This document shows, piece after piece, positions 18,258-27,357 of a stretch of DNA of 64,000 nt. The stretch's first letter is position 1; each line of letters opens with the position of its first letter. The DNA comes from an uncultured Pelagibacteraceae bacterium (GTDB lineage Bacteria; Pseudomonadota; Alphaproteobacteria; Pelagibacterales; Pelagibacteraceae): positions 221,001 to 285,000 of the forward strand of contig CACJBX010000001.1 of NCBI GenBank assembly GCA_902591755.1, written 5' to 3'. The notes under the pieces were generated by a model. It worked only from the letters and a program-made list of their open reading frames with translations, searched no databases and was not told where the DNA came from. Made by a program: the position numbers and the translations under genes.

Positions 18258-18282
18258 TGATACTTAGAATACTAGTATCAAT
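18255..18282 (-). promoter_or_regulatory. Hairpin overlapping the rpe start codon
   Basis: On the minus strand, ATTGATACT (18282-18274) is perfectly complementary to AGTATCAAT (18264-18256), with a 9-nt loop. The 3' arm contains the first two bases of the rpe ATG. In mRNA this would hide the start codon. No ribosome-binding site is visible nearby, so the hairpin could modulate initiation, or the DNA palindrome could be an operator. The regulatory role is inferred. Confidence 0.4.
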
Positions 18283-18300
18283 TTTTGTTTTTTTTTTGAA

Positions 18301-18651
18301 TCAATTTTTACCGAAAATTTGGTATATCTGAATAGCAATTTCACTTTCTAATGGAAATGACAACATTCCCATTACAGAATAGCCTAATAGATAAGGCATT
18401 AAGTAAAATCTAAACATATAGAAGAACCAAGCAACATAAAGTGGTACCAAAGGCTTTATGATGAAGGATGGAGTGATAAATGCAAATATTCTTATAAATG
18501 GATCAGTCATCTTCACAAATATCTTCATAAAGAAGAAATTAGAGTCCTCTCTTTGAAATATGTTCATCGCAACTCTACCAATAAGCGTCCACATAATTAC
18601 GCCCATGACGTAATCGATTAAATAAACCATTGGATGAAAGTTTGCGTACAT
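18301..18651 (-). CDS. Small membrane protein, possibly YggT-like
   Basis: The 116-residue product has hydrophobic segments at about residues 5-28, 47-66 and 70-100 and a pattern MKIFVKMTDPFIRIFAFITPSFI followed by VPLYVAWFFYMF. This resembles the YggT repeat, in which a membrane helix is followed by DP.....R. It is shorter and more divergent than the clear YggT gene at 30041, so the family call is tentative. It lies between rpe and the symporter genes on the same strand, with a terminator-like hairpin separating it from the symporter. Confidence 0.5.
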   Translation of the reverse strand: MYANFHPMVYLIDYVMGVIMWTLIGRVAMNIFQREDSNFFFMKIFVKMTDPFIRIFAFITPSFIIKPLVPLYVAWFFYMFRFYLMPYLLGYSVMGMLSFPLESEIAIQIYQIFGKN

Positions 18652-18666
18652 GATTTTAAAAAGATT

Positions 18667-18690
18667 GAAGGGGCGAAAATTCGCCCCTTC
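18667..18690 (-). terminator. Rho-independent terminator after the sodium:solute symporter
   Basis: GAAGGGGCGAA (18667-18677) and TTCGCCCCTTC (18680-18690) are perfect inverted complements. On the minus strand the hairpin is followed by CAATCTTTTT, a U-rich tail. It begins 12 bases beyond the stop of the symporter gene, so it should end that transcript. It is one of only two convincing intrinsic terminators in the window. Part of the hairpin may also read through to the next gene. Confidence 0.75.
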
Positions 18691-18702
18691 GAAAGTAATT
18701 AT

Positions 18703-20523
18703 TTAGTGTTGTTTACCAAGTATCGCTTTACCGCTAGGTATTCGTACTTCGTCAACCATTCTTTGAGTAGCAGCATCAGGCGCTTTAGTCATCAAGCTGA
18801 CTACCACCATTAATACTAAGCTTACTAAAGATCCAACAATACCAAATGTTAATTGAGTAACTCCCCAGAATCCAGGGTAACCACTTCTTACAGCAATTAG
18901 ATATGCTGAACCAGCGATTAAACCACCTAACATTCCAGCGACTGCTCCTTGAGCGTTAGCTCTCTTCCACCATACTCCTAATACAAGTGGGAAGAACAAT
19001 CCTGACATTGCAAAGTCAAAAGCCCAGATGACTGAACCTAAGATACCTTGAATCTCAAGAGCTGCAATTGTTGCTCCTGCAAAACCAATTAATACAAGTA
19101 ATACCCTTGCAACGATAAGTCTTTTCGCTGTCTCTGCTTTAGGGTTAATCATCTTATAGTAAATGTCGTGCGATAGAGCATTTGATATCGCTAACACTAA
19201 TCCGTCAGCTGTTGACATGGCAGCAGCCATACCTCCAGCAGCAACTAGACCAGAAATTACATATGGTAATCCTGCTATCTCTGGAGTAGCCAATACAACG
19301 GCTTTACCACCCATGAAAAACTCGTTTAATTCAAGTGTTCCATTTCCGTTAAAGTCGCTTACAAACATTAAGTTTGCTTGGTTCCAGTTTTGATACCAGT
19401 CAATCGCTTGAACTTCAGTGATTGATTTACCAATAATTCCAGTAGCTAAGTTTGGATCCATTAGTGATAGTTTAGACAAAGTCGCTAACATTGGTGCTGA
19501 AGAGTAAAGTAGGAATATAAAGAATAGTGACCAACCTACTGATCTTCTTGCAGCTTTCACACTTGGAGTTGTGAAATATCTCATCATAACGTGTGGTAAT
19601 GAAGCTGTTCCAGCCATCATACAAACCGCTAATGAAATAAATTTCCAAGGTGTTGTGTTAACTTCTGCGTGCGCTTTAGTTATACCAGATAGTCCTTTTG
19701 GTACCTGTTTTAGGTCAGCTGCAGAGTTTTTAACTTCACCAAGACCGAATTGAGCTTCTAACTCAGCGATCCTTGCTACTTCATCTGCTAACATTAGGTG
19801 TGGAAATACTCCTGCACCCATTTTGTTACTGATCCAGAAAACTGGTAACAAGTATGCTATAATCAGTACAATGTACTGAGCAACTTGCGTCCAAGTAACT
19901 GCTCTCATTCCACCAAGCATTGAACACATCAATATACTTGCAAGACCAACGTACACAGCAATCTCGAAAGGAATATCAAGTGCAACTGATGCAATTGTTC
20001 CTGTCGCGTTTATCTGCGCAGTCACGTATGTGAATGATGCAACTGTTAAGACTATTACCGCAGATAGTCTAGCCATGTTTCCACCATATCTAGTTCCGAT
20101 AAAATCTGGAACTGTGTAGCAACCAAACTTTCTCAAGTACGGTGCTAATAGCGAAGCAACTAGAACGTATCCACCCGTCCAACCAACAAGCAATGCCATA
20201 TAGCCGTAACCTTTAAAGTAAATTCCTCCAGCCATCGCAACGAATGAAGCACCAGACATCCAGTCTGCTGCAGTAGCCATTCCGTTGAATACCGTTGGAA
20301 CCTGTCTTCCAGCTACGTAATATGCATCTGTTTGCATTGTACGTGATAGGTAACCAATTAACGCATAAATTAAAACTGTAAACGCAACAAAGAAAATACC
20401 AATTAACTTTGCTGACATTCCAGCTTGTTCAGCAATCGCCATCAAGATTATGAAAACGATAAACCCGCCGGTATATGTTCCATAAATCTTAGGAAGATTG
20501 TCTATAAATTTACCTTTAAACAT
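18703..20523 (-). CDS. Sodium:solute symporter (SSS family, ActP/VC_2705-like)
   Basis: The 606-residue product is a many-pass membrane protein of the sodium:solute symporter family, with the signature ADWMSGASFVAMAGGIYFKGYG near residue 90, LPHVMMRYFTTPSVKAAR near residue 310 and GGMAAAMSTADGLVLAISNAL near residue 435. This subtype (VC_2705-like, related to acetate permease ActP) is normally paired with a small DUF4212 subunit, which is encoded directly upstream and overlaps by one base. Its location beside acs makes acetate or another short carboxylate a reasonable substrate; this is inferred from context. Codon use is richer in G and C than in its neighbours, as expected for a highly expressed transporter. 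Confidence 0.92.
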   Translation of the reverse strand: MFKGKFIDNLPKIYGTYTGGFIVFIILMAIAEQAGMSAKLIGIFFVAFTVLIYALIGYLSRTMQTDAYYVAGRQVPTVFNGMATAADWMSGASFVAMAGGIYFKGYGYMALLVGWTGGYVLVASLLAPYLRKFGCYTVPDFIGTRYGGNMARLSAVIVLTVASFTYVTAQINATGTIASVALDIPFEIAVYVGLASILMCSMLGGMRAVTWTQVAQYIVLIIAYLLPVFWISNKMGAGVFPHLMLADEVARIAELEAQFGLGEVKNSAADLKQVPKGLSGITKAHAEVNTTPWKFISLAVCMMAGTASLPHVMMRYFTTPSVKAARRSVGWSLFFIFLLYSSAPMLATLSKLSLMDPNLATGIIGKSITEVQAIDWYQNWNQANLMFVSDFNGNGTLELNEFFMGGKAVVLATPEIAGLPYVISGLVAAGGMAAAMSTADGLVLAISNALSHDIYYKMINPKAETAKRLIVARVLLVLIGFAGATIAALEIQGILGSVIWAFDFAMSGLFFPLVLGVWWKRANAQGAVAGMLGGLIAGSAYLIAVRSGYPGFWGVTQLTFGIVGSLVSLVLMVVVSLMTKAPDAATQRMVDEVRIPSGKAILGKQH

Positions 20524-20786
20524 TAGTCATCCTCTCTTTCAGTGTAGCCGAACTCTTCGTCAATTTTTTCTTGTCTATTCGCAAACCAGAAAATCAGTAT
20601 TACGAAAATTCCAAGAGAACCTTGACATGTCATGTAATAAGACAACGGATATCCCAGTGGTCTTATTGATGACGCTTCCATCTCGGCGCCGAAGAAAAAG
20701 ATGCCAATAGAGAAAACAAACCAGATTGCTAATGTTATAAATAGCAACATTCTAGTTTTTTCCCAGTGTTGTTGTTGTTTTGACAT
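20523..20786 (-). CDS. DUF4212 small subunit of the sodium:solute symporter
   Basis: The 87-residue product begins MSKQQQHWEKTRMLL and has two membrane helices (about 13-33 and 52-73) with FAFGIFFFGAE-like sequence and GYPLSYYMTCQGSLGIFVILIFWFANRQ, the DUF4212 hallmark. I choose the ATG at 20786 over the longer open frame because a strong GGGAGGG ribosome-binding site lies 7-8 nt upstream of it on the minus strand. It precedes the symporter and overlaps it by one base. DUF4212 proteins are thought to be accessory subunits of VC_2705-type symporters. Confidence 0.9.
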   Translation of the reverse strand: MSKQQQHWEKTRMLLFITLAIWFVFSIGIFFFGAEMEASSIRPLGYPLSYYMTCQGSLGIFVILIFWFANRQEKIDEEFGYTEREDD

Positions 20787-20908
20787 TTTTTTTCCCTCCC
20801 TATAGGTTAAAAGACGAAACATTACCCAAAATGACATAGATTGGAACCCCTAAAAATGTTACAATTGAGTGTGTTTTTACATAATTAGACAACTTGTAGT
20901 AGAAAATA

Positions 20909-21532
20909 ATGCTAAAATACAAATTCAATCTAAAAGATATAAGTCTTGCTGATTTTAAAGTCTATTTAGGAGCAATGTTCAAAGCAGTGCTCCCTAAGAG
21001 CAAATTAAGGAATTTAGAAGACCTAAAAAAATTTATTCAAGAGAAATCAGCTTGGGTAACACAGGTTACTCTTTATAATTATTTAAAAACCAGAATGGGA
21101 ACAAGATACGTTTTGCATTTTGATAATGAAGAATTTTTATCTTCAATAAATAAAGCAAAATGGAATATTTATTATGTGGCCCTTCAAGATCTTACTTTCT
21201 ACAGCTTCTCGTATTTGAATTATTTCTTTAAATACGAAGACATAGCTAAATCCAAAATGATTTATGAAGAAATCTTGCACGATGAACTTAAGAATGGAAT
21301 GCCAGATGATATAATTGCAAAAGGAAAAGCCACTTTTGACAAAAGATTAGAAGAAATTGATTGGAAAAAATATTTTAGCTCTTTGCCATTTAACAAAAGT
21401 GCTTTGGCATTGTATGAATGGGCGCCAATTGCTGAAGAACTAAAAACTTTAGATAGAAAAATTGTTTTAAACTCTATGATACTGAAGTGGGATAATATTA
21501 AAGAAGAATTCGAAAAAAGAATTAATTTTTAA
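20909..21532 (+). CDS. Conserved hypothetical protein next to acs
   Basis: I do not recognise this 207-residue soluble protein. It is rich in aromatic residues and charged helices (for example [28 protein letters not shown] at about 75-102, quoted here only in outline) and has no signal peptide. It has a good ATG start and a TAA stop that uses the TTAA palindrome also used by the acs stop. It is divergent from the DUF4212/symporter pair with 122 bp between starts, so both promoters must lie there. A link to acetate use is suggested only by its position between the symporter and acs. Confidence 0.75.
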   Translation: MLKYKFNLKDISLADFKVYLGAMFKAVLPKSKLRNLEDLKKFIQEKSAWVTQVTLYNYLKTRMGTRYVLHFDNEEFLSSINKAKWNIYYVALQDLTFYSFSYLNYFFKYEDIAKSKMIYEEILHDELKNGMPDDIIAKGKATFDKRLEEIDWKKYFSSLPFNKSALALYEWAPIAEELKTLDRKIVLNSMILKWDNIKEEFEKRINF

Positions 21533-23634
21533 ATATTTTTTCTTTCATCAACAAGGCTTTTGACAACACTAGGATCTGCCAACGTTGTAGTGTCACCAAG
21601 TTGATCGTGTTCATTTGCTGCTATCTTACGCAATATCCTTCTCATTATTTTTCCAGACCTAGTTTTAGGAAGTCCTGGTGAAAAATGTATTATGTCCGGT
21701 GTAGCTATTGGTCCGATTTGTTTTCTTACCCAAAGCTTTAAATCTCTTTCTAAATCACCATCAGGAGTTTCACCCACATTAAGAGTTACATAACAATACA
21801 AACCATTTCCTTTAATGTCATGAGGATATCCTACAACCGCAGCTTCCGCTACTTTTGGATGAGCTACGAAAGCACTTTCTATTTCTGCAGTACCAAGATT
21901 GTGACCTGAAACGATAATAACATCGTCAACTCTTCCAGTGATCCAATAATAACCATCTTTATCTCTTCGACATCCATCACCAGTAAAATATTTTCCATCA
22001 AATTGAGAAAAATATGTTTCAATAAATCTATTGTGATCCCCGTAAACCGTTCTCATTTGCCCAGGCCATGATTGAGCAATACATAATCTACCTTGCGCTT
22101 CGCCTTTTAAAACATTTCCATCTTTATCAACTATTACAGGTTTTATTCCATAGAAAGGTTTAGTAGCTGAACCTGGTTTAAGATCTATTGCTCCAGTCTG
22201 TGGACTAATTAATATTCCACCAGTTTCTGTTTGCCACCAAGTATCGACAATTGGACACTTACTATCACCTACTGTTTTATAATACCATTCCCACGCCTCA
22301 GGATTTATTGGTTCCCCAACAGTACCCAAAAGTTTTAAGCTTTTTCTTGAAGTTTTTTTAACAGGCCCTTCTCCTTCTCTCATTAAAGCTCTTATTGCAG
22401 TAGGAGCTGTATAAAAAATGTTTACTTTATATTTATCGACAATTTGCCACCATCTTGAGCTGTCGGGATAAGTTGGAATTCCTTCAAACATAATTGTTGT
22501 TGCTCCGTTAGCTAAAGGTCCATAAATGATATAACTATGTCCTGTGATCCAACCGATGTCTGCGGTACACCAATAAATATCTTTTTGTTTATAATTGAAT
22601 ATATACTGATGAGTCATCGAGGCATACACCATATAACCACCTGTTGTATGAAGCACACCTTTAGGCTTACCTGTTGAACCAGATGTGTATAAAATAAAAA
22701 GAGGATCTTCCGCATTCATTTCCTCAGGTTCACACACAGTAGGAACATTTTTTGTTATGTCGTGGTACCAGACATCTCTGTCTTCATTCCAATTAATTCT
22801 ATTCCCTGTTCTTTTAACAACAACACATTTTTTTACGTTCGTGCAACTTAACAAGGCTTCATCTGTAATTTCTTTCAATGGAATCGTTTTTCCGCCTCTG
22901 ACCCCCTCATCAGCAGTTACAACATAATCTGAGTTACAGTCATTAATTCTACCCGCAATACTGTCGGGTGAAAACCCGCCAAAAATTATTGAGTGTATTG
23001 CACCAATCCTCGCACATGCTAGCATCGTGTATGCAAGTTCCGGAATCATAGTCAAATAAATTGTTACCCTGTCACCTTTTTTAACACCAATATTTTTAAG
23101 TCCGTTTGCAATTTTAGATACTTCCAAGTGGAGTTGTTTGTAACTTATTTTCTTTTGAACTTTTGGATCATCCCCAACCCAAATTATTGCGGTCTTATCC
23201 TTATTGTTTTTAAGATGTCTATCTATACAATTTGCTGAAGCATTAAGAGTTCCGTCGTAGAACCATTTAATATGCACATCAGATTTACTATACTTGACGT
23301 CCTTAATCTTAGAATATGGCTTAATCCAACTTATTCTCTTTCCTTCTTTTCTCCAAAAAGAATCATTTTCTTTTAAAGATTGATTGTATTTCTTTTCATA
23401 TAAATTTTTTGTAACTAATGCTTTTTTAATCCATTCAGATTTTGTCTTATAAATTTTTTCACCATCTTCTTTTGACTGACTAACAGATGTTTTTACTTTT
23501 CTCTTAATTTTTCTCTTTTTAGGTTTTAAAGACCTTCTCTTTTTTGTTTTACGAGAAACCTTTTTTTTCCTCTTTGTAGGTTTTCTTTTTTTAATTTTTT
23601 TACTTTTTTTCTTTTTTCTAGATTTTTTCGGCAT
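21529..23634 (-). CDS. acs: Acetyl-CoA synthetase with a lysine/arginine-rich N-terminal extension
   Basis: Acs activates acetate to acetyl-CoA through acetyl-AMP. From about residue 75 the protein follows the family closely: [14 protein letters not shown], the phosphate loop [13 protein letters not shown], the substrate-pocket WWQTETGG, the hinge [12 protein letters not shown] and the regulatory acetylation site [11 protein letters not shown]. The first roughly 50 residues are different: 33 of 50 are Lys or Arg, with no acidic residue, and there is no alternative ATG, GTG or TTG start between this tail and the enzyme. Total length is 701 against about 650 for the family. The tail may bind nucleic acid or membranes. 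The gene lies near the SSS symporter, consistent with acetate uptake and activation. Confidence 0.96.
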   Translation of the reverse strand: MPKKSRKKKKSKKIKKRKPTKRKKKVSRKTKKRRSLKPKKRKIKRKVKTSVSQSKEDGEKIYKTKSEWIKKALVTKNLYEKKYNQSLKENDSFWRKEGKRISWIKPYSKIKDVKYSKSDVHIKWFYDGTLNASANCIDRHLKNNKDKTAIIWVGDDPKVQKKISYKQLHLEVSKIANGLKNIGVKKGDRVTIYLTMIPELAYTMLACARIGAIHSIIFGGFSPDSIAGRINDCNSDYVVTADEGVRGGKTIPLKEITDEALLSCTNVKKCVVVKRTGNRINWNEDRDVWYHDITKNVPTVCEPEEMNAEDPLFILYTSGSTGKPKGVLHTTGGYMVYASMTHQYIFNYKQKDIYWCTADIGWITGHSYIIYGPLANGATTIMFEGIPTYPDSSRWWQIVDKYKVNIFYTAPTAIRALMREGEGPVKKTSRKSLKLLGTVGEPINPEAWEWYYKTVGDSKCPIVDTWWQTETGGILISPQTGAIDLKPGSATKPFYGIKPVIVDKDGNVLKGEAQGRLCIAQSWPGQMRTVYGDHNRFIETYFSQFDGKYFTGDGCRRDKDGYYWITGRVDDVIIVSGHNLGTAEIESAFVAHPKVAEAAVVGYPHDIKGNGLYCYVTLNVGETPDGDLERDLKLWVRKQIGPIATPDIIHFSPGLPKTRSGKIMRRILRKIAANEHDQLGDTTTLADPSVVKSLVDERKNI

Positions 23635-23635
23635 A

Positions 23636-24049
23636 CTAAATATTACCCATTTTATTTAATATTTTCCAGCTTTTAGAGTCAATTGGCATTACTGATAATC
23701 TGCTTTGTTTAATGAGGGGTATTTCAGTTAAAGAGCCGTTTTTTTTAATATCCTCTAATTTTATGGGTTTTTTTAATTTTTGTTTAAATCTTACCTTAAC
23801 GGCCACAAACATCTTTTTTTTATCTGTTGGATCTAGGAAAGCTTCTTTTATCACTTCTACTATACCAACAATTTCTTTTCCAATATTAGAATGGTAAAAA
23901 AAACAAAGATCACCGTTTTTCATTTTTTTTAAATTATTTCTTGCTTGATAATTTCTTACACCATCCCATATCGCTCCTTTGACACCTGCTTTTTCCTGTT
24001 GGGTGAGTGACCATACATCTGGCTCTGACTTTATTAACCAGTACTTCAT
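23636..24049 (-). CDS. EVE-domain protein
   Basis: The 137-residue product is a single EVE domain, a PUA-related fold. Visible signature: [15 protein letters not shown] at the start, [20 protein letters not shown] near residue 29, CFFYHSN and [18 protein letters not shown] domains bind modified bases in DNA or RNA, and stand-alone copies are widespread in alphaproteobacteria. It ends one base before the acs start. The adjacent upstream genes encode a restriction nuclease and a cytosine methyltransferase, although this EVE gene also occurs without them in other genomes. Confidence 0.93.
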   Translation of the reverse strand: MKYWLIKSEPDVWSLTQQEKAGVKGAIWDGVRNYQARNNLKKMKNGDLCFFYHSNIGKEIVGIVEVIKEAFLDPTDKKKMFVAVKVRFKQKLKKPIKLEDIKKNGSLTEIPLIKQSRLSVMPIDSKSWKILNKMGNI

Positions 24050-24144
24050 CTAATTGTTTCTCCAATGATTTAGAAATTTTTGAATCATCGGTGTTTCATT
24101 TTCCTTGGTTTTTCAAATTCGTATTATGCAAAGCACTATACATT
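24050..24144. other. Short spacer between EVE gene and restriction cassette
   Basis: This 95-bp AT-rich spacer holds no coding frame I can support. It contains GATTTAGAAA and AATCATC, a weak inverted repeat, but no clear terminator or repeat that would mark the edge of a mobile insertion. Confidence 0.4.
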
Positions 24145-25152
24145 TTAAAATTCAAGATAATAAGTTTTATCTTTTATCTTTTTTAAAGATATGTAGTCAC
24201 GACCATAATTTCTTAAAGTATCTATTGTGATTGTTTCTAATCGCTCAAGATGTCCCTCACGTTCTAATTTTCCCTTAATGTATTCACCTAATATTTCTCT
24301 ATTATCTTTAGTAGTAATTGCCTTGAAACCAGCTGAAGCAGTAATCATATTTAATTTATAATATTTACTGTCGTCAACAAGGTAGGCAGTAAATTTCCCT
24401 TTTGGATAATCTTTTGTTCTTTCATCTTTTTCTGATGTAATTTCAACTTCATACCATGGCCTTGGGCTATATTTTCCAGTCTTAGGATTTTTTCTACCTT
24501 TTTCAAAATATAGATTTAGAGATGATCTTGGTTGCTCATCTACTCTAAGTTTAATTTTTGTTTCGCTTAATGATTTTAATTTAGGAAATAATGATTTTGA
24601 TATTTCATATTTAGATAATTTTTCTTTAATTCTTTTTTTCTTTCTTTTTTTTAAGGTAAGTTCAACATTATCAAGATTTTGACATACCTCTTTAGTGGCA
24701 AAAAGATAATTTAGAAATTTTGAAATTTTATTTTTGCTCTCTTTATCCAAAACAGAAGTATTACATTCTAAATTTCCATACATTCCAGTTCCTGAAAAAT
24801 TAGATGAACCTACAAAGATTAGATCTTGCTGATCTTTTTTAAACTTATAAATTTTACCATGATATTTTCTTAAGGTTATAAAAACTCCACTTTGTTTATT
24901 AATTTTTTTTAAATCTTTATTCAATTCCTCTAAAGTTTTCTTTTGAGTTTTACTAACACCTTCGTGATAAATCATACCTATCAAAATTTTTAGGTATCCT
25001 CTCTTCGCGATTTGAATAAGTTTTTCTCTATTTTTTTCAATTGTTTGAGGGTCAAAATATCCACTAGCTATTTCTAGTGAATTAAAATTATCTATATTTT
25101 TCAGTATTTCTTTACCAAATGCACCACCAAAGCTTTTTTCGTTAGTAAACAT
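24145..25152 (-). CDS. Type II restriction endonuclease, PLD-type (NgoFVII family)
   Basis: The 335-residue product has one phospholipase-D-type nuclease motif: H98 and K100 in KYHGK, then GSSNFSG with N118, the HxK...GSxN pattern used by BfiI and NgoFVII restriction enzymes. The N-terminal start FGKEILKNIDNFNSLEIASGYF also fits the NgoFVII family. Residues from about 215 (PWYEVEITSEKDE, YYKLNMITASAGFKAI) resemble the B3-like DNA-binding domain found at the C-terminus of that family. A cytosine methyltransferase gene begins just upstream (3 nt gap), which is the expected partner. One motif per chain implies a dimer. The recognition sequence cannot be read from the protein. Confidence 0.85.
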   Translation of the reverse strand: MFTNEKSFGGAFGKEILKNIDNFNSLEIASGYFDPQTIEKNREKLIQIAKRGYLKILIGMIYHEGVSKTQKKTLEELNKDLKKINKQSGVFITLRKYHGKIYKFKKDQQDLIFVGSSNFSGTGMYGNLECNTSVLDKESKNKISKFLNYLFATKEVCQNLDNVELTLKKRKKKRIKEKLSKYEISKSLFPKLKSLSETKIKLRVDEQPRSSLNLYFEKGRKNPKTGKYSPRPWYEVEITSEKDERTKDYPKGKFTAYLVDDSKYYKLNMITASAGFKAITTKDNREILGEYIKGKLEREGHLERLETITIDTLRNYGRDYISLKKIKDKTYYLEF

Positions 25153-25155
25153 AAA

Positions 25156-26199
25156 TTACATACTTGATTTTATATAATCATATTCAATTTTGGAGAAAGT
25201 TTTAAGTATTGAATCAAATATGATTTTAGCGCCTTTTACTGGTACAGCCATTCCAATTTGTTTACGAACGCTTTCTTTTGAGCCTTCAAAAATAAAATTA
25301 TCTGGAAAAGTTTGTAATCTTGCCCTTTCTCGATTTGTTAAAGCTCTATTTTCCTTCCAATGATAAACATGGGTTCCACCACCACCACTTCCAGTGACTG
25401 TGTAGGAAGGTTTATTAGGATCTAATCTTCTATAGATTTGACTTATCTTTGCTCCTTTTACATTTAGTCTTAATTTCTTTGGAATATTAGAATTAAAAGC
25501 ACTATTACCTGGTTTAATATACTTTAATCTCTCAATTACTTGTTTTGAGTTTTTAGTTAATTCATTGTTATGGGCATTTGCAGGAATGTTGCTTAAAGCT
25601 TCTTTAGCAGTCACTGTTTTGTAATTTGGTTTTGGAACTTTAAATATAAGATTTAGTTCTTTTTTAATTCCAACAATAATAATTCTATGTCGAGCTTGAG
25701 GAATTCCATATTCTTCGAATTTATATTTGTGAACAGTTAAATTGTATCCTTTTCCAGCTTTCTCTAAATCGGATAGTATTTTTGTAAACGCCTTTCCTTC
25801 GTTTGAACTACTTATTCCTCCGACATTTTCTGCAACAAACCACTTTGGATGGTATCTTTCAATTAATTCAACTCCATAAGAGTACAAAGGACCAAACTTA
25901 CCTTTAAAACCTAAGTGCTCACCAACATTACTAAAATCGTTGCAAGGAAATCCGTAGGCAAAGCAATCAAATTTTGGGAGAATAATTTTCTTCTTATCAA
26001 CTAGATTAAAAAAATTTTCTACTTTTTCACAATAAACAGCTTTTGTTTTAATGTTTCTTTTATAGGTATTACAGGAGTCCTGGTCATAATCTGATGCCCA
26101 AGCATGTTCTATTAAGCTTCCCTTTACCTTACTTAATCCTGCACCGTAGCCCATACCACCAGGCCCACTAAAAAATTCTGCAAGTTTGAATCGAAACAT
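25156..26199 (-). CDS. DNA (cytosine-5-)-methyltransferase
   Basis: This 347-residue enzyme would protect the host DNA from the adjacent nuclease. The C5-methyltransferase motifs appear in order: motif I FFSGPGGMGYGAG near residue 10 (AdoMet binding), motif IV FAYGFPCNDFSNVG with the catalytic C86, motif VI FVAENVGGI with E124, motif VIII QARHRIIIVG near residue 168, and motifs IX-X RERARLQTFPDNFIF and QIGMAVP near the end. The target-recognition region lies at about 180-280 and is unlike anything I can name. It is upstream of the nuclease gene by 3 nt, so methylase would be made first. A 37-bp spacer separates it from tsaD. Confidence 0.95.
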   Translation of the reverse strand: MFRFKLAEFFSGPGGMGYGAGLSKVKGSLIEHAWASDYDQDSCNTYKRNIKTKAVYCEKVENFFNLVDKKKIILPKFDCFAYGFPCNDFSNVGEHLGFKGKFGPLYSYGVELIERYHPKWFVAENVGGISSSNEGKAFTKILSDLEKAGKGYNLTVHKYKFEEYGIPQARHRIIIVGIKKELNLIFKVPKPNYKTVTAKEALSNIPANAHNNELTKNSKQVIERLKYIKPGNSAFNSNIPKKLRLNVKGAKISQIYRRLDPNKPSYTVTGSGGGGTHVYHWKENRALTNRERARLQTFPDNFIFEGSKESVRKQIGMAVPVKGAKIIFDSILKTFSKIEYDYIKSSM

Positions 26200-26236
26200 A
26201 AAGTATTTATTACACTAAACAAAAAAAATTTGCAGC

Positions 26237-27307
26237 TTAAATTTTCACTCCTGCGCCCTTTAGAAATTTTGCTTTGTTATCCAATGGCCATCTTGGATTT
26301 ACTTCAAAATTATGTTTGTTAAATTTTTTCTTTTTAAATCTTTCCAAACCTGCTAGCGCTATCATAGCTGCATTATCGGTACATAATTCTAAATCAGGAA
26401 AATAAACTTTAAATTTTTCTTCTTTGCATAACTTTTCTAAAGTAATTCTGATTTGTCTGTTAGCAGCAACACCACCCGCAACTACTAAAATTCTATTTTT
26501 CGGATAAAGCTCCAAATGTTGCTCAATAGCTTTTTTTGTCTTTTTATACAAAATATCAAGAACAGTTTTTTGAAAACTTGCAGCAAGATCGTTTTTATCT
26601 TTGTCTGTCTTTATGAGTTCTTTTAATCTTAAGATAGCTGTTTTCAGACCAGCAAAAGATAAATTTGATCCACCCCTATTCAAAATAGGTTTTGGTAGTA
26701 TGAATCTATTTTCCCTACCTTTCTTAGCCAACTCCTCAATCTTTGGCCCCCCTGGATAACCTAAGTTTAAAAGTTTTGCTGTTTTATCGAATGCTTCCCC
26801 AAGCGCATCATCTATTGTTGTACCAAGTCTTTTGTAATCACCTAGTTTTTTCACAGTTAAATATTGTGTATGTCCACCAGAAATTAAGAAAAGTAAATAT
26901 GGATACTTTATATTGAAATTTAATTTTGGACTTAAGGCGTGGCCTTCTAAGTGATTAACGGCAATAAAAGGTTTTTTTAATGACAAAGACAAAGCTTTTG
27001 CAAAATTTAAACCAACTGATAAACAAACAATCAAACCTGGTCCAGCAGTTGCCGCAACAGCATCTATATCTTTCAGATTTATTTTACTGATTCTCAAGGC
27101 TTTTTTTGTCATGATATCAATTTTATCAAGATGTGCTCTTGCTGCTAAATCTGGAACAACACCCCCAAATTTTTTATGAATTTTGAATTGACTTGAAACA
27201 ACATTTGATAAAATTTCAGGTCTATTTTTTCCATTATCCCTCAATATGGATACAGCCGTTTCATCGCAACTTGTTTCTATACCAATAATAATTGTTTTTT
27301 TTTTCAT
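26237..27307 (-). CDS. tsaD: tRNA N6-adenosine threonylcarbamoyltransferase
   Basis: TsaD transfers the threonylcarbamoyl group to A37 of ANN-decoding tRNAs. The 356-residue ASKHA-fold protein has the start IIGIETSCDETAVSIL, the metal-binding HLEGHALS (two histidines) near residue 117, the FLISGGHTQYL strand, DDALGEAFDKTAKLLNLGYPGGP near residue 168, and VAGGVAANRQIR and CTDNAAMIALAG near the C-terminus. It is divergent from hemC with 50 bp between starts, the usual alphaproteobacterial pairing. Confidence 0.97.
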   Translation of the reverse strand: MKKKTIIIGIETSCDETAVSILRDNGKNRPEILSNVVSSQFKIHKKFGGVVPDLAARAHLDKIDIMTKKALRISKINLKDIDAVAATAGPGLIVCLSVGLNFAKALSLSLKKPFIAVNHLEGHALSPKLNFNIKYPYLLFLISGGHTQYLTVKKLGDYKRLGTTIDDALGEAFDKTAKLLNLGYPGGPKIEELAKKGRENRFILPKPILNRGGSNLSFAGLKTAILRLKELIKTDKDKNDLAASFQKTVLDILYKKTKKAIEQHLELYPKNRILVVAGGVAANRQIRITLEKLCKEEKFKVYFPDLELCTDNAAMIALAGLERFKKKKFNKHNFEVNPRWPLDNKAKFLKGAGVKI

Positions 27308-27357
27308 AAAAGGTTTTTATTAATGTAATTTACTCTAAAAATAAAAAAATTAAATAA

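Noticed and set aside
18301..18651. Firm assignment of the 116-residue membrane protein to YggT.
   Set aside because: Only a partial pattern is visible, so it is kept as a tentative call.
20787..20837. Longer start of the DUF4212 gene (beginning MSFWVMFRLL).
   Set aside because: The GGGAGGG ribosome-binding site lies within this region and points to the ATG at 20786.
24050..24144. Edge of a mobile element or attachment site next to the restriction cassette.
   Set aside because: No direct repeats, integrase or transposase are visible here, and the tsaD side shows none either.
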